From contig JAFXKJ010000118.1 in assembly GCA_017531765.1 (NCBI GenBank), forward strand, positions 1-38,029: a stretch of DNA of 38,029 bases, in the 5' to 3' direction. Of the stretch, positions 1 to 7,211 are shown in pieces. The position numbers and the translations under genes are program-made. Within the stretch, counting starts at the first letter, position 1. The number at the start of each line of letters is the position of its first letter. The notes beneath the pieces are model-generated. The model saw only the letters and a list, made by a program, of their open reading frames with translations, did not search any database and was not told the DNA's origin. This DNA is from Clostridia bacterium (lineage in GTDB: Bacteria > Bacillota > Clostridia > Oscillospirales > CAG-272).

Positions 1-1
1 A

Positions 2-526
2 GAGGCTATGACCATGGCTACACGTATCGTAGTTATGAAGGACGGTCTCATTCAGCAGGTTGACACTCCTCAGAACCTCTATGACCTTCCCGTTAACCTC
101 TTCGTTGCAGGCTTCATCGGTACACCTCAGATGAACTTCGTAACCTGCACACTTGACAAGAAGAACGACGGTCTCTACGTAACATTCGGCTCCAACTCCC
201 TCAAGCTTCCCGAAGAAAAGGCTAAGAACGAAGCTCTTCAGGAATACATCGGCAAGGAAGTTATCATCGGTATCCGTCCCGAGTGTATCCACGACGACGA
301 CGCTAACCTCCGCAGAATGGCTGACTCCATCGTCGAGGCTGACGTTGAAGTTACTGAGCTTATGGGTGCTGAGATCTATCTCTACCTCCTCACAGACGAG
401 ACCAAGCTCATCGCTCGCGTATCTCCCAGAAGTAAGACTCGCGCAGGCGATATCGTAAACGTTGCTATCGATATGACTCGCGTTCACATCTTCGACAAGG
501 AAACCGAGAAGTGCATCGTTCACTAA
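2..526 (+). CDS. Sugar ABC transporter ATP-binding protein (MsmX/UgpC-like), C-terminal part
   Basis: Cut by the left edge of the window; the frame is open from base 2 and begins E-A-M-T-M-A, which matches the conserved segment after the H-loop of carbohydrate-importer ATPases of the MalK/MsmX/UgpC family (usual length about 370 aa). The Walker and signature motifs lie outside the window. What remains is the end of the nucleotide-binding domain ([20 protein letters not shown]) and the C-terminal TOBE/OB-fold domain (GIRPECIH) that senses regulators or substrate load. Such ATPases energise several sugar importers from the cytoplasmic face. No permease or binding protein is next to it here, which fits a shared ATPase, but upstream context is unseen. 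A strong terminator follows directly. Confidence 0.9.
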   Translation, partial: EAMTMATRIVVMKDGLIQQVDTPQNLYDLPVNLFVAGFIGTPQMNFVTCTLDKKNDGLYVTFGSNSLKLPEEKAKNEALQEYIGKEVIIGIRPECIHDDDANLRRMADSIVEADVEVTELMGAEIYLYLLTDETKLIARVSPRSKTRAGDIVNVAIDMTRVHIFDKETEKCIVH

Positions 527-537
527 TTTGAATACAT

Positions 538-570
538 AATGGGTTGCCAAAACGGCAACCCATTTTTCAT
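538..570 (+). terminator. Rho-independent terminator after the sugar ABC ATPase
   Basis: GGGTTGCC (541-548), a five-base loop, then GGCAACCC (554-561), extended by A-T pairs and followed by ATTTTTC. It ends the plus-strand ATPase transcript 12 bases after the stop codon and separates it from the convergent trmO gene. Confidence 0.9.
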
Positions 571-574
571 TTAT

Positions 575-1276
575 TCAGTTTCGCGTATCTCTCACTTCCA
601 CCACGGTAGCGTTTGACCCGACAACCGTAAAGTCGATTTCATATCCCGCGTAGACCATGGTGTACACTCTGTCGTCGGACTGATACGACGGGCGGGGATC
701 CTCTGCAAGGCAGCACACAGCCGCTTCCCTTTTGTCTTCGGGGATCATAGACAGAAGCTCTTCGGGGAAATCAACCTTAAGGCTGTGAGAGACCTCACTG
801 TCGGCATAGCCTCCGATGGCATCAGGACGGCAGTCTGCAAAGGGCAGATAGGGTTTTATGTCAACGATAGGCGTGTCGTCAAGTAGATCGACTCCCGAGA
901 CTTTCAGTACGTGTCCGTATTTCTCGGTTTTCTCCACACCTATAAGCTTCACGCAGGAAAGACCGATGGGGCTGGGGCGGAAGGGGGAACGACTTGCGAA
1001 AACACCAACCTTTCTGTTTCCGCCGAGACGGGGAGGACGGACCGTTGGCGACCATGAATCTGAGTTTTCCCTGTGCGCCATTGAAAAGTCGAAGATGATC
1101 CACAGATGGGAAAAGGATTCGATCTCGCGGAGGGCGTCGGGGTTACGATATTTCGGCTCAAAAATGACGGTTCCTGTGAGGGCATCAACTCTGCCGCTTT
1201 GACGGGGAATCCCGAATTTGTCCTTGAAATCCGTTTTAATATGAGCGATCACGTCATAAGTCAGCTTTTCTCCCAT
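575..1276 (-). CDS. trmO: tRNA (N6-threonylcarbamoyladenosine37-N6)-methyltransferase TrmO
   Basis: TrmO (TsaA/YaeB/VirR-like) uses S-adenosylmethionine to methylate t6A at position 37 of some tRNAs in the cytoplasm. The protein (233 aa) has the family pattern: an N-terminal beta-barrel domain with PPRLGGN then GVFASRSPFRPSPIGLS (about residues 81-107), and D-L-L-D-x-T-P-I-x-D-I-K-P-Y in the middle. Length is normal. The frame could open five codons earlier at a GTG, but a GGAGG sits five bases before the internal ATG at 1274-1276, so that start was chosen. The gene is monocistronic: it converges on the ABC ATPase gene, and a long AT-rich intergenic region lies upstream. Confidence 0.9.
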   Translation of the reverse strand: MGEKLTYDVIAHIKTDFKDKFGIPRQSGRVDALTGTVIFEPKYRNPDALREIESFSHLWIIFDFSMAHRENSDSWSPTVRPPRLGGNRKVGVFASRSPFRPSPIGLSCVKLIGVEKTEKYGHVLKVSGVDLLDDTPIVDIKPYLPFADCRPDAIGGYADSEVSHSLKVDFPEELLSMIPEDKREAAVCCLAEDPRPSYQSDDRVYTMVYAGYEIDFTVVGSNATVVEVRDTRN

Positions 1277-1404
1277 TGAAACCTCCGTCACGTCGCAGAA
1301 AAATCAAATAAAAATCGCGGCAAAAAACAGCCTATAGAATTATTTTATCACAAGACCCGAGGAAAGTCCATATGTCAGGACGATGAAAATCTTATTTTTC
1401 ATTG

Positions 1405-1450
1405 AAAAAACGAAAAAAACTAAAAAAAATCTAAAAAAACTTAAAAAAAA
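1405..1450 (+). promoter_or_regulatory. Phased A-tracts (predicted curved DNA / UP-like element)
   Basis: Five A-tracts of 6, 7, 8, 7 and 8 adenines start at 1405, 1413, 1422, 1433 and 1443. Their centres are about 8.5-10.5 bp apart, close to one helical turn. The array ends 14 bp before the -35 of the tRNA-Glu promoter. Helically phased A-tracts are known to bend DNA and, upstream of stable-RNA promoters, to raise transcription; that role here is inference. Confidence 0.6.
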
Positions 1451-1463
1451 TTCGATTTAGGTA

Positions 1464-1492
1464 TTGCAAAATAAAAACTTCTGTGATATAAT
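1464..1492 (+). promoter_or_regulatory. Sigma-A promoter of tRNA-Glu
   Basis: TTGCAA at 1464-1469, a 17-base spacer, then a perfect TATAAT at 1487-1492. The expected start point is near 1499, about 11 bases before the tRNA. Confidence 0.8.
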
Positions 1493-1509
1493 ATACGAGC
1501 ATTGAGCAA

Positions 1510-1581
1510 GGCCCGTTGGTCAAGCGGTCAAGACGCTAGCCTCTCACGCTGGAAACGGGGGTTCGATTCCCCCACGGGTCA
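1510..1581 (+). tRNA. tRNA-Glu (CTC anticodon)
   Basis: 72 bases fold into a full cloverleaf: acceptor GGCCCGT with ACGGGTC and discriminator A; anticodon stem CTAGC/GCTGG around the loop CTCTCAC, giving anticodon CTC, which reads GAG; T stem GGGGG/CCCCC around TTCGATT. The 3' CCA is not encoded. A consensus promoter lies just upstream and a terminator directly downstream, so it is a single-gene transcription unit. Confidence 0.93.
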
Positions 1582-1619
1582 AAAAAGAAAGCATCACGAT
1601 AGTGGTGCTTTTCTTTTTT
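1582..1619 (+). terminator. Terminator of tRNA-Glu
   Basis: An A-rich arm (AAAAAGAAA) leads into AGCATCAC, loop GATA, GTGGTGCT, and a T-rich tail TTTCTTTTTT. The flanking A and T tracts extend the stem. It begins right after the tRNA discriminator base. Confidence 0.85.
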
Positions 1620-1646
1620 AACTCATGGAGGCTATCGACAACCGGA

Positions 1647-1744
1647 CGCAGATTCCAATGAATCTGCGCGGCGAGATGCCCGCTACACTTCCACCCTTTG
1701 CTTTTCCCACGCATCTCGAGGTTTAATTGCGTCAGCAATTAAAC
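1647..1744. repeat. Structured non-coding segment with three stems
   Basis: Three perfect inverted repeats follow one another: CGCAGATTC-caat-GAATCTGCG (1647-1668); CGAGATGC (1672-1679) with GCATCTCG (1711-1718) around a C/T-rich loop; and GTTTAATTGC-gtca-GCAATTAAAC (1721-1744). No coding frame is credible. It lies between the intact tRNA-Glu unit and a degenerate copy of its 3' end. It may be a remnant of an inserted or mobile structured repeat; no known RNA family was recognised. Confidence 0.6.
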
Positions 1745-1745
1745 A

Positions 1746-1771
1746 GTGGATTCGATTCCCTCACGGGGTCA
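1746..1771 (+). pseudogene. Degenerate copy of the tRNA-Glu 3' end
   Basis: The stretch containing ATTCGATTCCCTCACGGGGT closely repeats the T-arm and acceptor 3' strand of the tRNA-Glu about 190 bases upstream, and both copies run into AAAAAAGAAA. The T stem no longer pairs properly and no 5' half of a tRNA is present, so it cannot be a functional tRNA. A duplicated tRNA 3' end is typical of an attachment site left by integration, though local tandem duplication is an alternative. Confidence 0.65.
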
Positions 1772-1810
1772 AAAAAGAAATCCGAGCAGAAAGGTTCGGA
1801 TTTCTTTTTT
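1771..1810 (+). terminator. Second terminator-like hairpin, parallel to the tRNA terminator
   Basis: AAAAAAGAAATCCGA, nine bases, then TTCGGATTTCTTTTTT. It has the same A-tract/T-tract design as the tRNA-Glu terminator but a different stem, and follows the degenerate tRNA 3' copy in the same relative position. Confidence 0.7.
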
Positions 1811-1971
1811 ATCCAATCCGCAGGATTGGTATGGAATCAATCGCTTGCAATTGCATGGAATCGCTGAAAGCGTATGGCATCACGCGCAAGCGTATATGTG
1901 TCCTTCCCTGCGGCTTGATTCCATACATCACTTTGTGATGATTATATACACGCTTTCAGCGTGATTTGGAT
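1811..1971. repeat. Multi-hairpin repeat element with inverted ends (REP/MITE-like)
   Basis: The ends are inverted (ATCCAA 1811-1816, TTGGAT 1966-1971). Inside, GTATGGAATCAA (1829-1840) pairs perfectly with TTGATTCCATAC (1915-1926), enclosing small hairpins such as CGCT-gaa-AGCG (1862-1872). Outside that stem are CAATCC-gca-GGATTG (1814-1828), CATCAC-ttt-GTGATG (1926-1940) and CACGCT-ttc-AGCGTG (1949-1963). The word TATGGMATCA recurs in the left half. There is no credible protein. The pattern suits a repetitive palindromic or miniature transposable element; family membership cannot be tested from one copy. Confidence 0.6.
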
Positions 1972-1974
1972 GCG

Positions 1975-2021
1975 AAAGTAGCTGTTACAACCCGAAAAAT
2001 TCGGGTTATAACAGCTACTTT
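1975..2021. terminator. Long terminator hairpin at the end of the ribF / carboxypeptidase operon
   Basis: A 22-base arm (1975-1996) starting AAAGTAGCTGTTA pairs with 2000-2021 around a three-base loop. The one non-Watson-Crick position is a U-G wobble in the minus-strand RNA but a C-A mismatch in the plus-strand RNA, pointing to use by the minus-strand gene that ends at 2026. The plus-strand side has the longer T run, so it may act in both directions. Confidence 0.75.
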
Positions 2022-2025
2022 TTTT

Positions 2026-3423
2026 TCATCTTCGATACTGTCTCGGCACGCGGCTGCGGAGTCTCTTCTGTCTCATTCTTGCATTAATCAGAACATATGC
2101 AACGGACAGCACCACGATAGAAACAACAGTCGCAATAAAGAACGTGCTCTTTGTAAACTCGCTTACCTGTTCAAGAGTATAAAGGAATTCGCTTCGCTCT
2201 ATATCCGCCGTTGCGATCAGCTCAACTCTGCCAAGCTCAACGTCTCCGTGCAGTACCTTTGCATAGCCCAACACATCCCCTTTTTTCACCGGTGCCTTGA
2301 CGTTTTCCTCCAAGGTGTTCGTTACTTTAATATCATTTTTCAGATCTATTTCCGATGAAAGGTACGCGGTGATGCTGTCCTTTGGCACGAGAGTCACGTA
2401 GTCCGACGTGGATGAAAGGCTGACAGGTACTTCGCAAACCACGGATTTCTGAGAGAGCACCTCTCTGTAGCCGTAGGTACAAAATGCCCATTCAAACAGC
2501 TCGATTGCCCCCGTGTAGTTGGTGAGGATCGTGTCGCTTCCGTCCTCAGGCTCCACGGCCACCGAATCCATGATAACGCAAAGATACGTCAGGTCTCCGT
2601 CCTTGTTGCGCGCTACCGTTACCGAGCAGTAGTTGCCCTGTACGGTACCTCCCGCATTCATGCCCAGTGCATTTTCGTAGTAGTAATCCCCTCTGTAGTA
2701 TTTCGAAAGAAGGCAGTTTCTGTTGTATATCTTGCGGAATCCCGAAAGATTCGTTTCCTCCATCAGATACATCTGAGTGCTTACTATCTCCATGAATTTC
2801 GGCATACCGTATGCGTATTTCGCTATCTTTATAATATCCGCGGTGGTGGTATACATGGCGTCATCGTGCATTCCCGTGGGATTTGTAAAATACGTTGCCT
2901 TGACTCCGATAACGTCACGCGCTTTGTCGTTCATCAGCTGCACAAAATCTTCGATAGAGCCCGAGATGCCGTATGCCAGGATAATCGCCGCATCGTTTGC
3001 ACTGTTTACAAGCATTGCGTAAAGCATCTGCTCAGCCGTAACTACCTCACCCTCCATAAAGCCGATCCTGTTGCCGCTTACGAGCTTCAGCATCTCAGCG
3101 TTTACGGTGATCTTACGATCCATGTCATCTCCCAGAGCTTCAATTGCCGTAATACCCGCCATGATCTTAACAGTTGACGTAGGATATACGGGAAGGTTTA
3201 TGTCACCCTTTCTGTACAGCTCGGTATCGTTCTCAAAATTGTACAGATAAGCATAGGTCGTCTCCTGGAGAGTCGGCGGAGCATACGGATCCGCAACCTC
3301 GGCATCGTCTCCGTCTGCATTTGCCAAGCCCCCTACCAAAGGGAGCACACAAAGAGCCGTCATACATCCCGAAATGAGCCTAACAATGCTCCTTTTATTT
3401 ATTTTTTTCAATATTCTTTTCAT
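2026..3423 (-). CDS. D-alanyl-D-alanine carboxypeptidase-like protein (peptidase S11) with altered KTG motif
   Basis: Family S11 penicillin-binding proteins (DacA/DacF type) trim the terminal D-Ala from peptidoglycan stem peptides outside the membrane. This 465-residue protein has a signal sequence or anchor (residues 11-36), the serine motif S83-T-V-K86, S141-A-N143, and a C-terminal hydrophobic segment followed by a basic tail (about residues 428-465) as membrane anchor. Where the family has K-T-G the sequence reads G-M-N256-A257-G258-G-T, so the lysine and threonine of the third motif are lost. Catalysis may be weak, altered or absent, while fold and anchor look intact. It lies six bases after ribF; a long hairpin terminator follows. 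Confidence 0.88.
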   Translation of the reverse strand: MKRILKKINKRSIVRLISGCMTALCVLPLVGGLANADGDDAEVADPYAPPTLQETTYAYLYNFENDTELYRKGDINLPVYPTSTVKIMAGITAIEALGDDMDRKITVNAEMLKLVSGNRIGFMEGEVVTAEQMLYAMLVNSANDAAIILAYGISGSIEDFVQLMNDKARDVIGVKATYFTNPTGMHDDAMYTTTADIIKIAKYAYGMPKFMEIVSTQMYLMEETNLSGFRKIYNRNCLLSKYYRGDYYYENALGMNAGGTVQGNYCSVTVARNKDGDLTYLCVIMDSVAVEPEDGSDTILTNYTGAIELFEWAFCTYGYREVLSQKSVVCEVPVSLSSTSDYVTLVPKDSITAYLSSEIDLKNDIKVTNTLEENVKAPVKKGDVLGYAKVLHGDVELGRVELIATADIERSEFLYTLEQVSEFTKSTFFIATVVSIVVLSVAYVLINARMRQKRLRSRVPRQYRR

Positions 3424-3429
3424 TACTCA

Positions 3430-4455
3430 TCACCGTTTTACCGAAAATGATCCGTAAATTTCTTCGTGGATATGCAAAGCCGCTTCGGCATCAAGGGAGA
3501 TCTGCTCCTTGAGGGCTCCAATACCGTCAAAGGCTTTCTCTCCGCGCAGTCGCCTCAAAAAGCTGATCTTTACGTCCTTGCCGTAAAGGTCGCCGCTATA
3601 CCCCACGATATACGTTTCGCATACGGCATATCCCTTTCCTGCCGCGCCGCCTTTACCCACCGCATCTGGGGAAACGCCCGCCTCAGAGATCTCCTCGTCG
3701 GTAAGCGTAGGGCAATATCCGATATTGGCGGCTCCCGGGAAAACCGTCCGCACTCCTTCGGACAAAAACTCAACCGACACGGCATACACTCCCCGCTTCG
3801 GTGTCAGTCTTCCCGAGGGGATCAGTTGATTTGCCGTGGGGTAGCCGAGACGTCTGCCGAGGTGTTTTCCGTGAAGCACCTTCGACGTGAAGGAATAGGG
3901 TCTGCCAAGCAGTATCCCCCCCGTCTCAACGTCACCGTCAGCTATAAGTCCCCTGATAAGGGTGGACGAAACAGCCCTCTCGCCGCCGTCAGTCACCGCA
4001 TCCACCGCGGTAACCCGTATACCTCGGGACACGCACAGCTCTCTGAGCTGGGCGACACCGCAGACGGCTCCTCTGCCGAATCTGTAATTATAGCCGCACA
4101 CCGCCTCCGACGCTCCGAGAGCATCTTTCAGAATACGGGAGACGAATTCTTCTCCCGTCATTTCTTTGATGTCGGAAAAGGCGCTGACCGCCGCATAATT
4201 GGCACCCGCATCCCGCAACAATGAAAGACGCTCCTCCTCATCGGTCAGAGCAAGTCTTCCTGTTTTATAGTCCCCACTTTCCTGAGAAATAGTCCAAACG
4301 GCAACTCCGCCGTCCTGAGCCTCGGAAAGCCTTCGGGCAGTATCTATTATCATTCTGTGGCCCAAGTGAACTCCGTCGAAAAATCCCAAAGCTACAACGC
4401 AACCGCGGGGCATCTCACGAATTTCAGTCATCGTGCCAAGATCGTATATGGTCAT
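3430..4455 (-). CDS. ribF: Bifunctional riboflavin kinase / FAD synthetase RibF
   Basis: RibF phosphorylates riboflavin to FMN and adenylates FMN to FAD in the cytoplasm. The N-terminal adenylyltransferase domain shows GFFDGVHLGH (residues 24-33) and the C-terminal kinase domain shows HLGRRLGYPTAN at roughly residue 195-205. Length, 341 aa, is close to the usual 310-330. GAGGA lies eight bases before the ATG. It is the third gene of a minus-strand run (ireB, aldo/keto reductase, ribF, carboxypeptidase), with a 51-base gap on its 5' side and six bases on its 3' side. Confidence 0.93.
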   Translation of the reverse strand: MTIYDLGTMTEIREMPRGCVVALGFFDGVHLGHRMIIDTARRLSEAQDGGVAVWTISQESGDYKTGRLALTDEEERLSLLRDAGANYAAVSAFSDIKEMTGEEFVSRILKDALGASEAVCGYNYRFGRGAVCGVAQLRELCVSRGIRVTAVDAVTDGGERAVSSTLIRGLIADGDVETGGILLGRPYSFTSKVLHGKHLGRRLGYPTANQLIPSGRLTPKRGVYAVSVEFLSEGVRTVFPGAANIGYCPTLTDEEISEAGVSPDAVGKGGAAGKGYAVCETYIVGYSGDLYGKDVKISFLRRLRGEKAFDGIGALKEQISLDAEAALHIHEEIYGSFSVKR

Positions 4456-4506
4456 ATCTGTTTTCCTCAGCTTGGGATTTTGTTGAAGGGTCGTCTTTTC
4501 ATCTCA

Positions 4507-5520
4507 TCAGTACACCTTCAGTGCGAACATGGGACACACCTTGGAGCAATATCCGCAAAGCACACACTTGTCGGTGTCACATTCCGCATGGTGGGTAAAC
4601 GTGCGCACGAACTCGCCTTCGATTTTCTCCGACGGAGGATTCTCCGCAAGACTTAGCGCGCCCACAGGGCACCTTGCAACACAGCTTCCGCACCCCTCGC
4701 AGTATTCTTCCACGTGGAGACGTCTTTTTTTCTCTCCGAGTCTCGCTTTAGCCTCGGGGGAAAAGCTGCGACGGGTAAAATACTCAATATTGGCGTCAAG
4801 CTCACTTTCGGACTGCATCCCCACGGCTACCGCATCTATAAAGCCGCTGTCAAGGACAAAATCAAATGCCTCCTCCGCAGAGGAGCAAAGATGTCCGCCC
4901 GCAAGAGCCTTCATTCCGAAAACTCCCACTCCTAAAGAGTGAGCCTCATCTATCGCCTGTGCCATATCAGATAGAGTGCCGTCAGCGATACCGATACCGC
5001 TTTTATTGTAAATCGGATGGATAACGTCAAGGGGAAGGCCGTTTTTCACCAGTCTCGACACTCCCCGCACCGCCGATATGTGGTGCATTGATGCGCCTAC
5101 GGCACGGATGATACCCTTTTCGCGGCAACTGAAGAAAAATTCAAGCGCCTCCATGTGCCCCCTGAGAGTCTCGTAGCTCTCCTGCTCGTGAAGCATGAAA
5201 ATGTCAATAACGTCCCGTCCCGTCTCACGCCTTGCCTTCTCAAGAGAGGCCTCAGCCGTGGCTCTGTCATAGGCATAGGTCTTCGTAGACAGCACAATAC
5301 CGTCGGACCCTTCAAACTTTTCAAAAGCCCGACGTATAATGTGATAGTTTTCATAATATTCTGCGGTATCGATGAAGTTTATCCCCTTTGAGAAGGAATA
5401 CGCGATGGTATCCGAGGCTTTTTCCACGTCACGCCCCGCCTGAAGAGGACTGAGAGTAAGAGAGCCGAAAGCCAGCCTCGTTACGGGAGGAAGTCTTCTG
5501 GACAGTATTACCTTTTCCAT
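4507..5520 (-). CDS. Aldo/keto reductase with C-terminal two-[4Fe-4S] ferredoxin domain
   Basis: The N-terminal TIM barrel carries the reductase residues D51-T-A-x-x-Y56, K80 and H111. The C-terminus has two clusters of the form CxxCxxCxxxC (CEGCGSCVARCP around 273-284 and CVLCGYCSKVCP around 320-331), typical of bacterial ferredoxins. Such fused proteins are common in strict anaerobes and are presumed to couple the oxidoreductase site to iron-sulphur electron transfer; the substrate is unknown. Length, 337 aa, fits the family. The start is only five bases after the ireB stop, so the two are co-transcribed. Confidence 0.88.
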   Translation of the reverse strand: MEKVILSRRLPPVTRLAFGSLTLSPLQAGRDVEKASDTIAYSFSKGINFIDTAEYYENYHIIRRAFEKFEGSDGIVLSTKTYAYDRATAEASLEKARRETGRDVIDIFMLHEQESYETLRGHMEALEFFFSCREKGIIRAVGASMHHISAVRGVSRLVKNGLPLDVIHPIYNKSGIGIADGTLSDMAQAIDEAHSLGVGVFGMKALAGGHLCSSAEEAFDFVLDSGFIDAVAVGMQSESELDANIEYFTRRSFSPEAKARLGEKKRRLHVEEYCEGCGSCVARCPVGALSLAENPPSEKIEGEFVRTFTHHAECDTDKCVLCGYCSKVCPMFALKVY

Positions 5521-5525
5521 GGGAC

Positions 5526-5786
5526 TCAGATGTGGAGATATTCCTTAAGAAGCGCATCGAGAAGCTCGTCGCGGTCGATCTTGCGCATGATGGCACGTGC
5601 ATTTCTGTGGTTTGTGATATAAGTGGGGTCTTCAGTCAGAATGTAGCCCGAGATCTGAGTAAGAGGATTGTACCCTTTCTCAGTGAGAGCATCGTAAACC
5701 GCGCGAAGCTTAGTTCTGCGGTCTCTGTCCTTCTCTGCCTCGCGGATAGAGAATGTTATAGTTTTATCGTTTTCGTACTTAGGCAT
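5526..5786 (-). CDS. ireB: IreB family regulatory phosphoprotein (UPF0297)
   Basis: The 86-residue sequence is a full match in length and pattern to the IreB/YrzL family: T-I-T-F near the N-terminus, then Y-x-A-L-x-E-K-G-Y-N-P-L-x-Q-I-x-G-Y-I-L-T-E-D-P-T-Y-I-T, then a C-terminal R-x-L-D-R-D-E-L-L-like helix. In Enterococcus, IreB is a substrate of the PASTA kinase IreK and damps cephalosporin resistance. The usual neighbours ruvX (yqgF) and a DUF1292 gene are absent here; instead it leads an operon with an aldo/keto reductase and ribF. AAAGGA lies before the ATG and a promoter is visible upstream. Confidence 0.92.
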   Translation of the reverse strand: MPKYENDKTITFSIREAEKDRDRRTKLRAVYDALTEKGYNPLTQISGYILTEDPTYITNHRNARAIMRKIDRDELLDALLKEYLHI

Positions 5787-5831
5787 ATTATTTACCGTCC
5801 TTTCGGCAGGATTATTTCTGATTTCAAATCT

Positions 5832-5860
5832 ATTATATGTTACTTCTCAGGTAAAATCAA
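5832..5860 (-). promoter_or_regulatory. Promoter of the ireB operon
   Basis: Read on the minus strand: TTGATT (5860-5855), 17-base spacer, TATAAT (5837-5832). It places the start about 40 bases before ireB. Confidence 0.65.
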
Positions 5861-5908
5861 GTGACATATGTTAATTAATTCACTATGGATCAAATTGTCA
5901 CCCGAAGC

Positions 5909-6304
5909 TTAATTCGGGAAAGCCGCGGAAAACAGCTCCCTGATACGGCAGGTCTGACACGTAAGATAAAGATAACCGAACAGGGTTTCAAGTCCCGTGG
6001 CTCTGCGGTACTGTGCGGGAGTGGCATGGCGCGGAACACCTGAATGAACACAGTTTCTTCCGCGTTTGTAGAAATCCTCCTCGGTTTCCGTCAGAAGAGG
6101 AAGTATTCTCTCCAAGGCATCGCTCTGATTCGGGGCAGTTACGTACTCAAGAGACTCAACACTGGGATTTTTAACGCCAAGTCTCACAAGTCTCTCTCTT
6201 ACCATGATCTCAAGCACACAGTCACCGAGATAAGCAAGAGAGGCGGCGGAAACAGACGTGACTTCCGTGTCCGTCATTTTATCACAGAGAAAATTTTCGC
6301 TCAT
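5909..6304 (-). CDS. mrnC: Mini-ribonuclease III (MrnC)
   Basis: Mini-III is an RNase III domain without a double-strand RNA-binding domain that matures 23S rRNA ends in Firmicutes. The 131-residue protein has the catalytic helix AYLGDCVLE (24-32, with D28) and the second acidic helix R-A-T-G-L-E106-T-L-F-G-Y-L-Y-L. Length fits. AAAGGA precedes the ATG. It follows ymdB by 26 bases on the same strand. A short hairpin, CCCGAA/TTCGGG (5901-5918), overlaps the stop codon but has no T tract, so termination here is uncertain. Confidence 0.92.
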   Translation of the reverse strand: MSENFLCDKMTDTEVTSVSAASLAYLGDCVLEIMVRERLVRLGVKNPSVESLEYVTAPNQSDALERILPLLTETEEDFYKRGRNCVHSGVPRHATPAQYRRATGLETLFGYLYLTCQTCRIRELFSAAFPN

Positions 6305-6330
6305 TTACAAAAATCCTTTCGGCATCTCAC

Positions 6331-7116
6331 TTAGAATCTGACTGCTTCCGCAGAAACACACTTACCGCTTGGAAGCTCTACGGTGAACAGCGCGCCTTGA
6401 CATTCAAGCTCTCCCTCAGCGGGTTGGAAGGTTACGGGCACCACGGAGAGGAATTTTCTTATCACCTCTTCGCTTCTCACACCCAGAACGCCCGCCTGAG
6501 AGCCGCACATACCGAGGTCGGTGATGTAGCCGGTATATGAATCAATAATACGCACGTCTGCGGTGGGAATGTGGGTATGTGTGCCCACAACGGCAGAAAC
6601 TCTGCCTGCAAAGTATCTTGCAAGAGCTAACTTTTCACTGGTGGCTTCAGCGTGAATGTCCACCACTACAGCATCATAGCGACCCGACTCCGACTCAAGA
6701 ATTCTTTCAAGACAGTCAAAGGGGGACGTGGCATGGGTATCCATGTACACCTGTCCCGCAAGGTTCACGACGAGAATTCGGTAACCGTACACGTCAACTG
6801 TAACGTATCCGACGCCCGGGGAACGGGAGGGGTAATTTGCGGGACGGATAAGAGTCCCTCCGTCGTCAAGCATGGTGTATATATTCTTTTTTCTCATGGT
6901 ATGGTTGCCGCCCGTGATAACGTCAACTCCCGCCTCAAAAAGGCTGTTTGCTGACGTTGGAGTAATTCCGTTGCCGTCAGCGGAGTTTTCTCCGTTGGCG
7001 ATGACAAGGGATACTCCGTTTTCGCGGACATACCTGCGAAGTCTGCCGCCTGACGTGAGATATTCACATCCCGCGACTCCAACCACGTCTCCAAGTGTCA
7101 AAATCTTTACGTTCAC
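6331..7116 (-). CDS. ymdB: YmdB-family metallophosphoesterase
   Basis: YmdB is a dinuclear-metal phosphodiesterase that acts on 2',3'-cyclic nucleotides and affects biofilm, motility and RNA turnover in Bacillus. Metal ligands are visible in order: D10 (GDVVG), E43-N44 (NGEN), N71-H72 (GGNHT), H155 (DIHAEATSEK), and H180 and H182 (GTHTHI). The protein is 261 aa, as in the family (about 264). An upstream TTG is possible, but its first codons contain the GGAG that sits seven bases before the GTG at 7116, so the GTG was chosen. mrnC follows on the same strand. Confidence 0.92.
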   Translation of the reverse strand: MNVKILTLGDVVGVAGCEYLTSGGRLRRYVRENGVSLVIANGENSADGNGITPTSANSLFEAGVDVITGGNHTMRKKNIYTMLDDGGTLIRPANYPSRSPGVGYVTVDVYGYRILVVNLAGQVYMDTHATSPFDCLERILESESGRYDAVVVDIHAEATSEKLALARYFAGRVSAVVGTHTHIPTADVRIIDSYTGYITDLGMCGSQAGVLGVRSEEVIRKFLSVVPVTFQPAEGELECQGALFTVELPSGKCVSAEAVRF

Positions 7117-7147
7117 TGTGTTCTCCAAGTTCTGAATGGTCTAAATA

Positions 7148-7193
7148 AATAAAAAAGGCAACGCCGCGCCGCAAAACGGGCACCGACGTTGCC
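7148..7193 (-). terminator. Terminator of the MinD-like / MGS-like / lipoprotein operon
   Basis: On the minus strand GGCAACGT pairs with GCGTTGCC around a GC-rich loop, followed by TTTTTTATTTATTT. It is positioned 19 bases after the lipoprotein stop codon and before ymdB. Confidence 0.8.
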
Positions 7194-7211
7194 CATCGGG
7201 CAGTTTTTTGC

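Noticed and set aside
1647-1971. CRISPR array
   Set aside because: The hairpins differ in sequence and spacing; there is no constant direct repeat with regular spacers and no cas gene.
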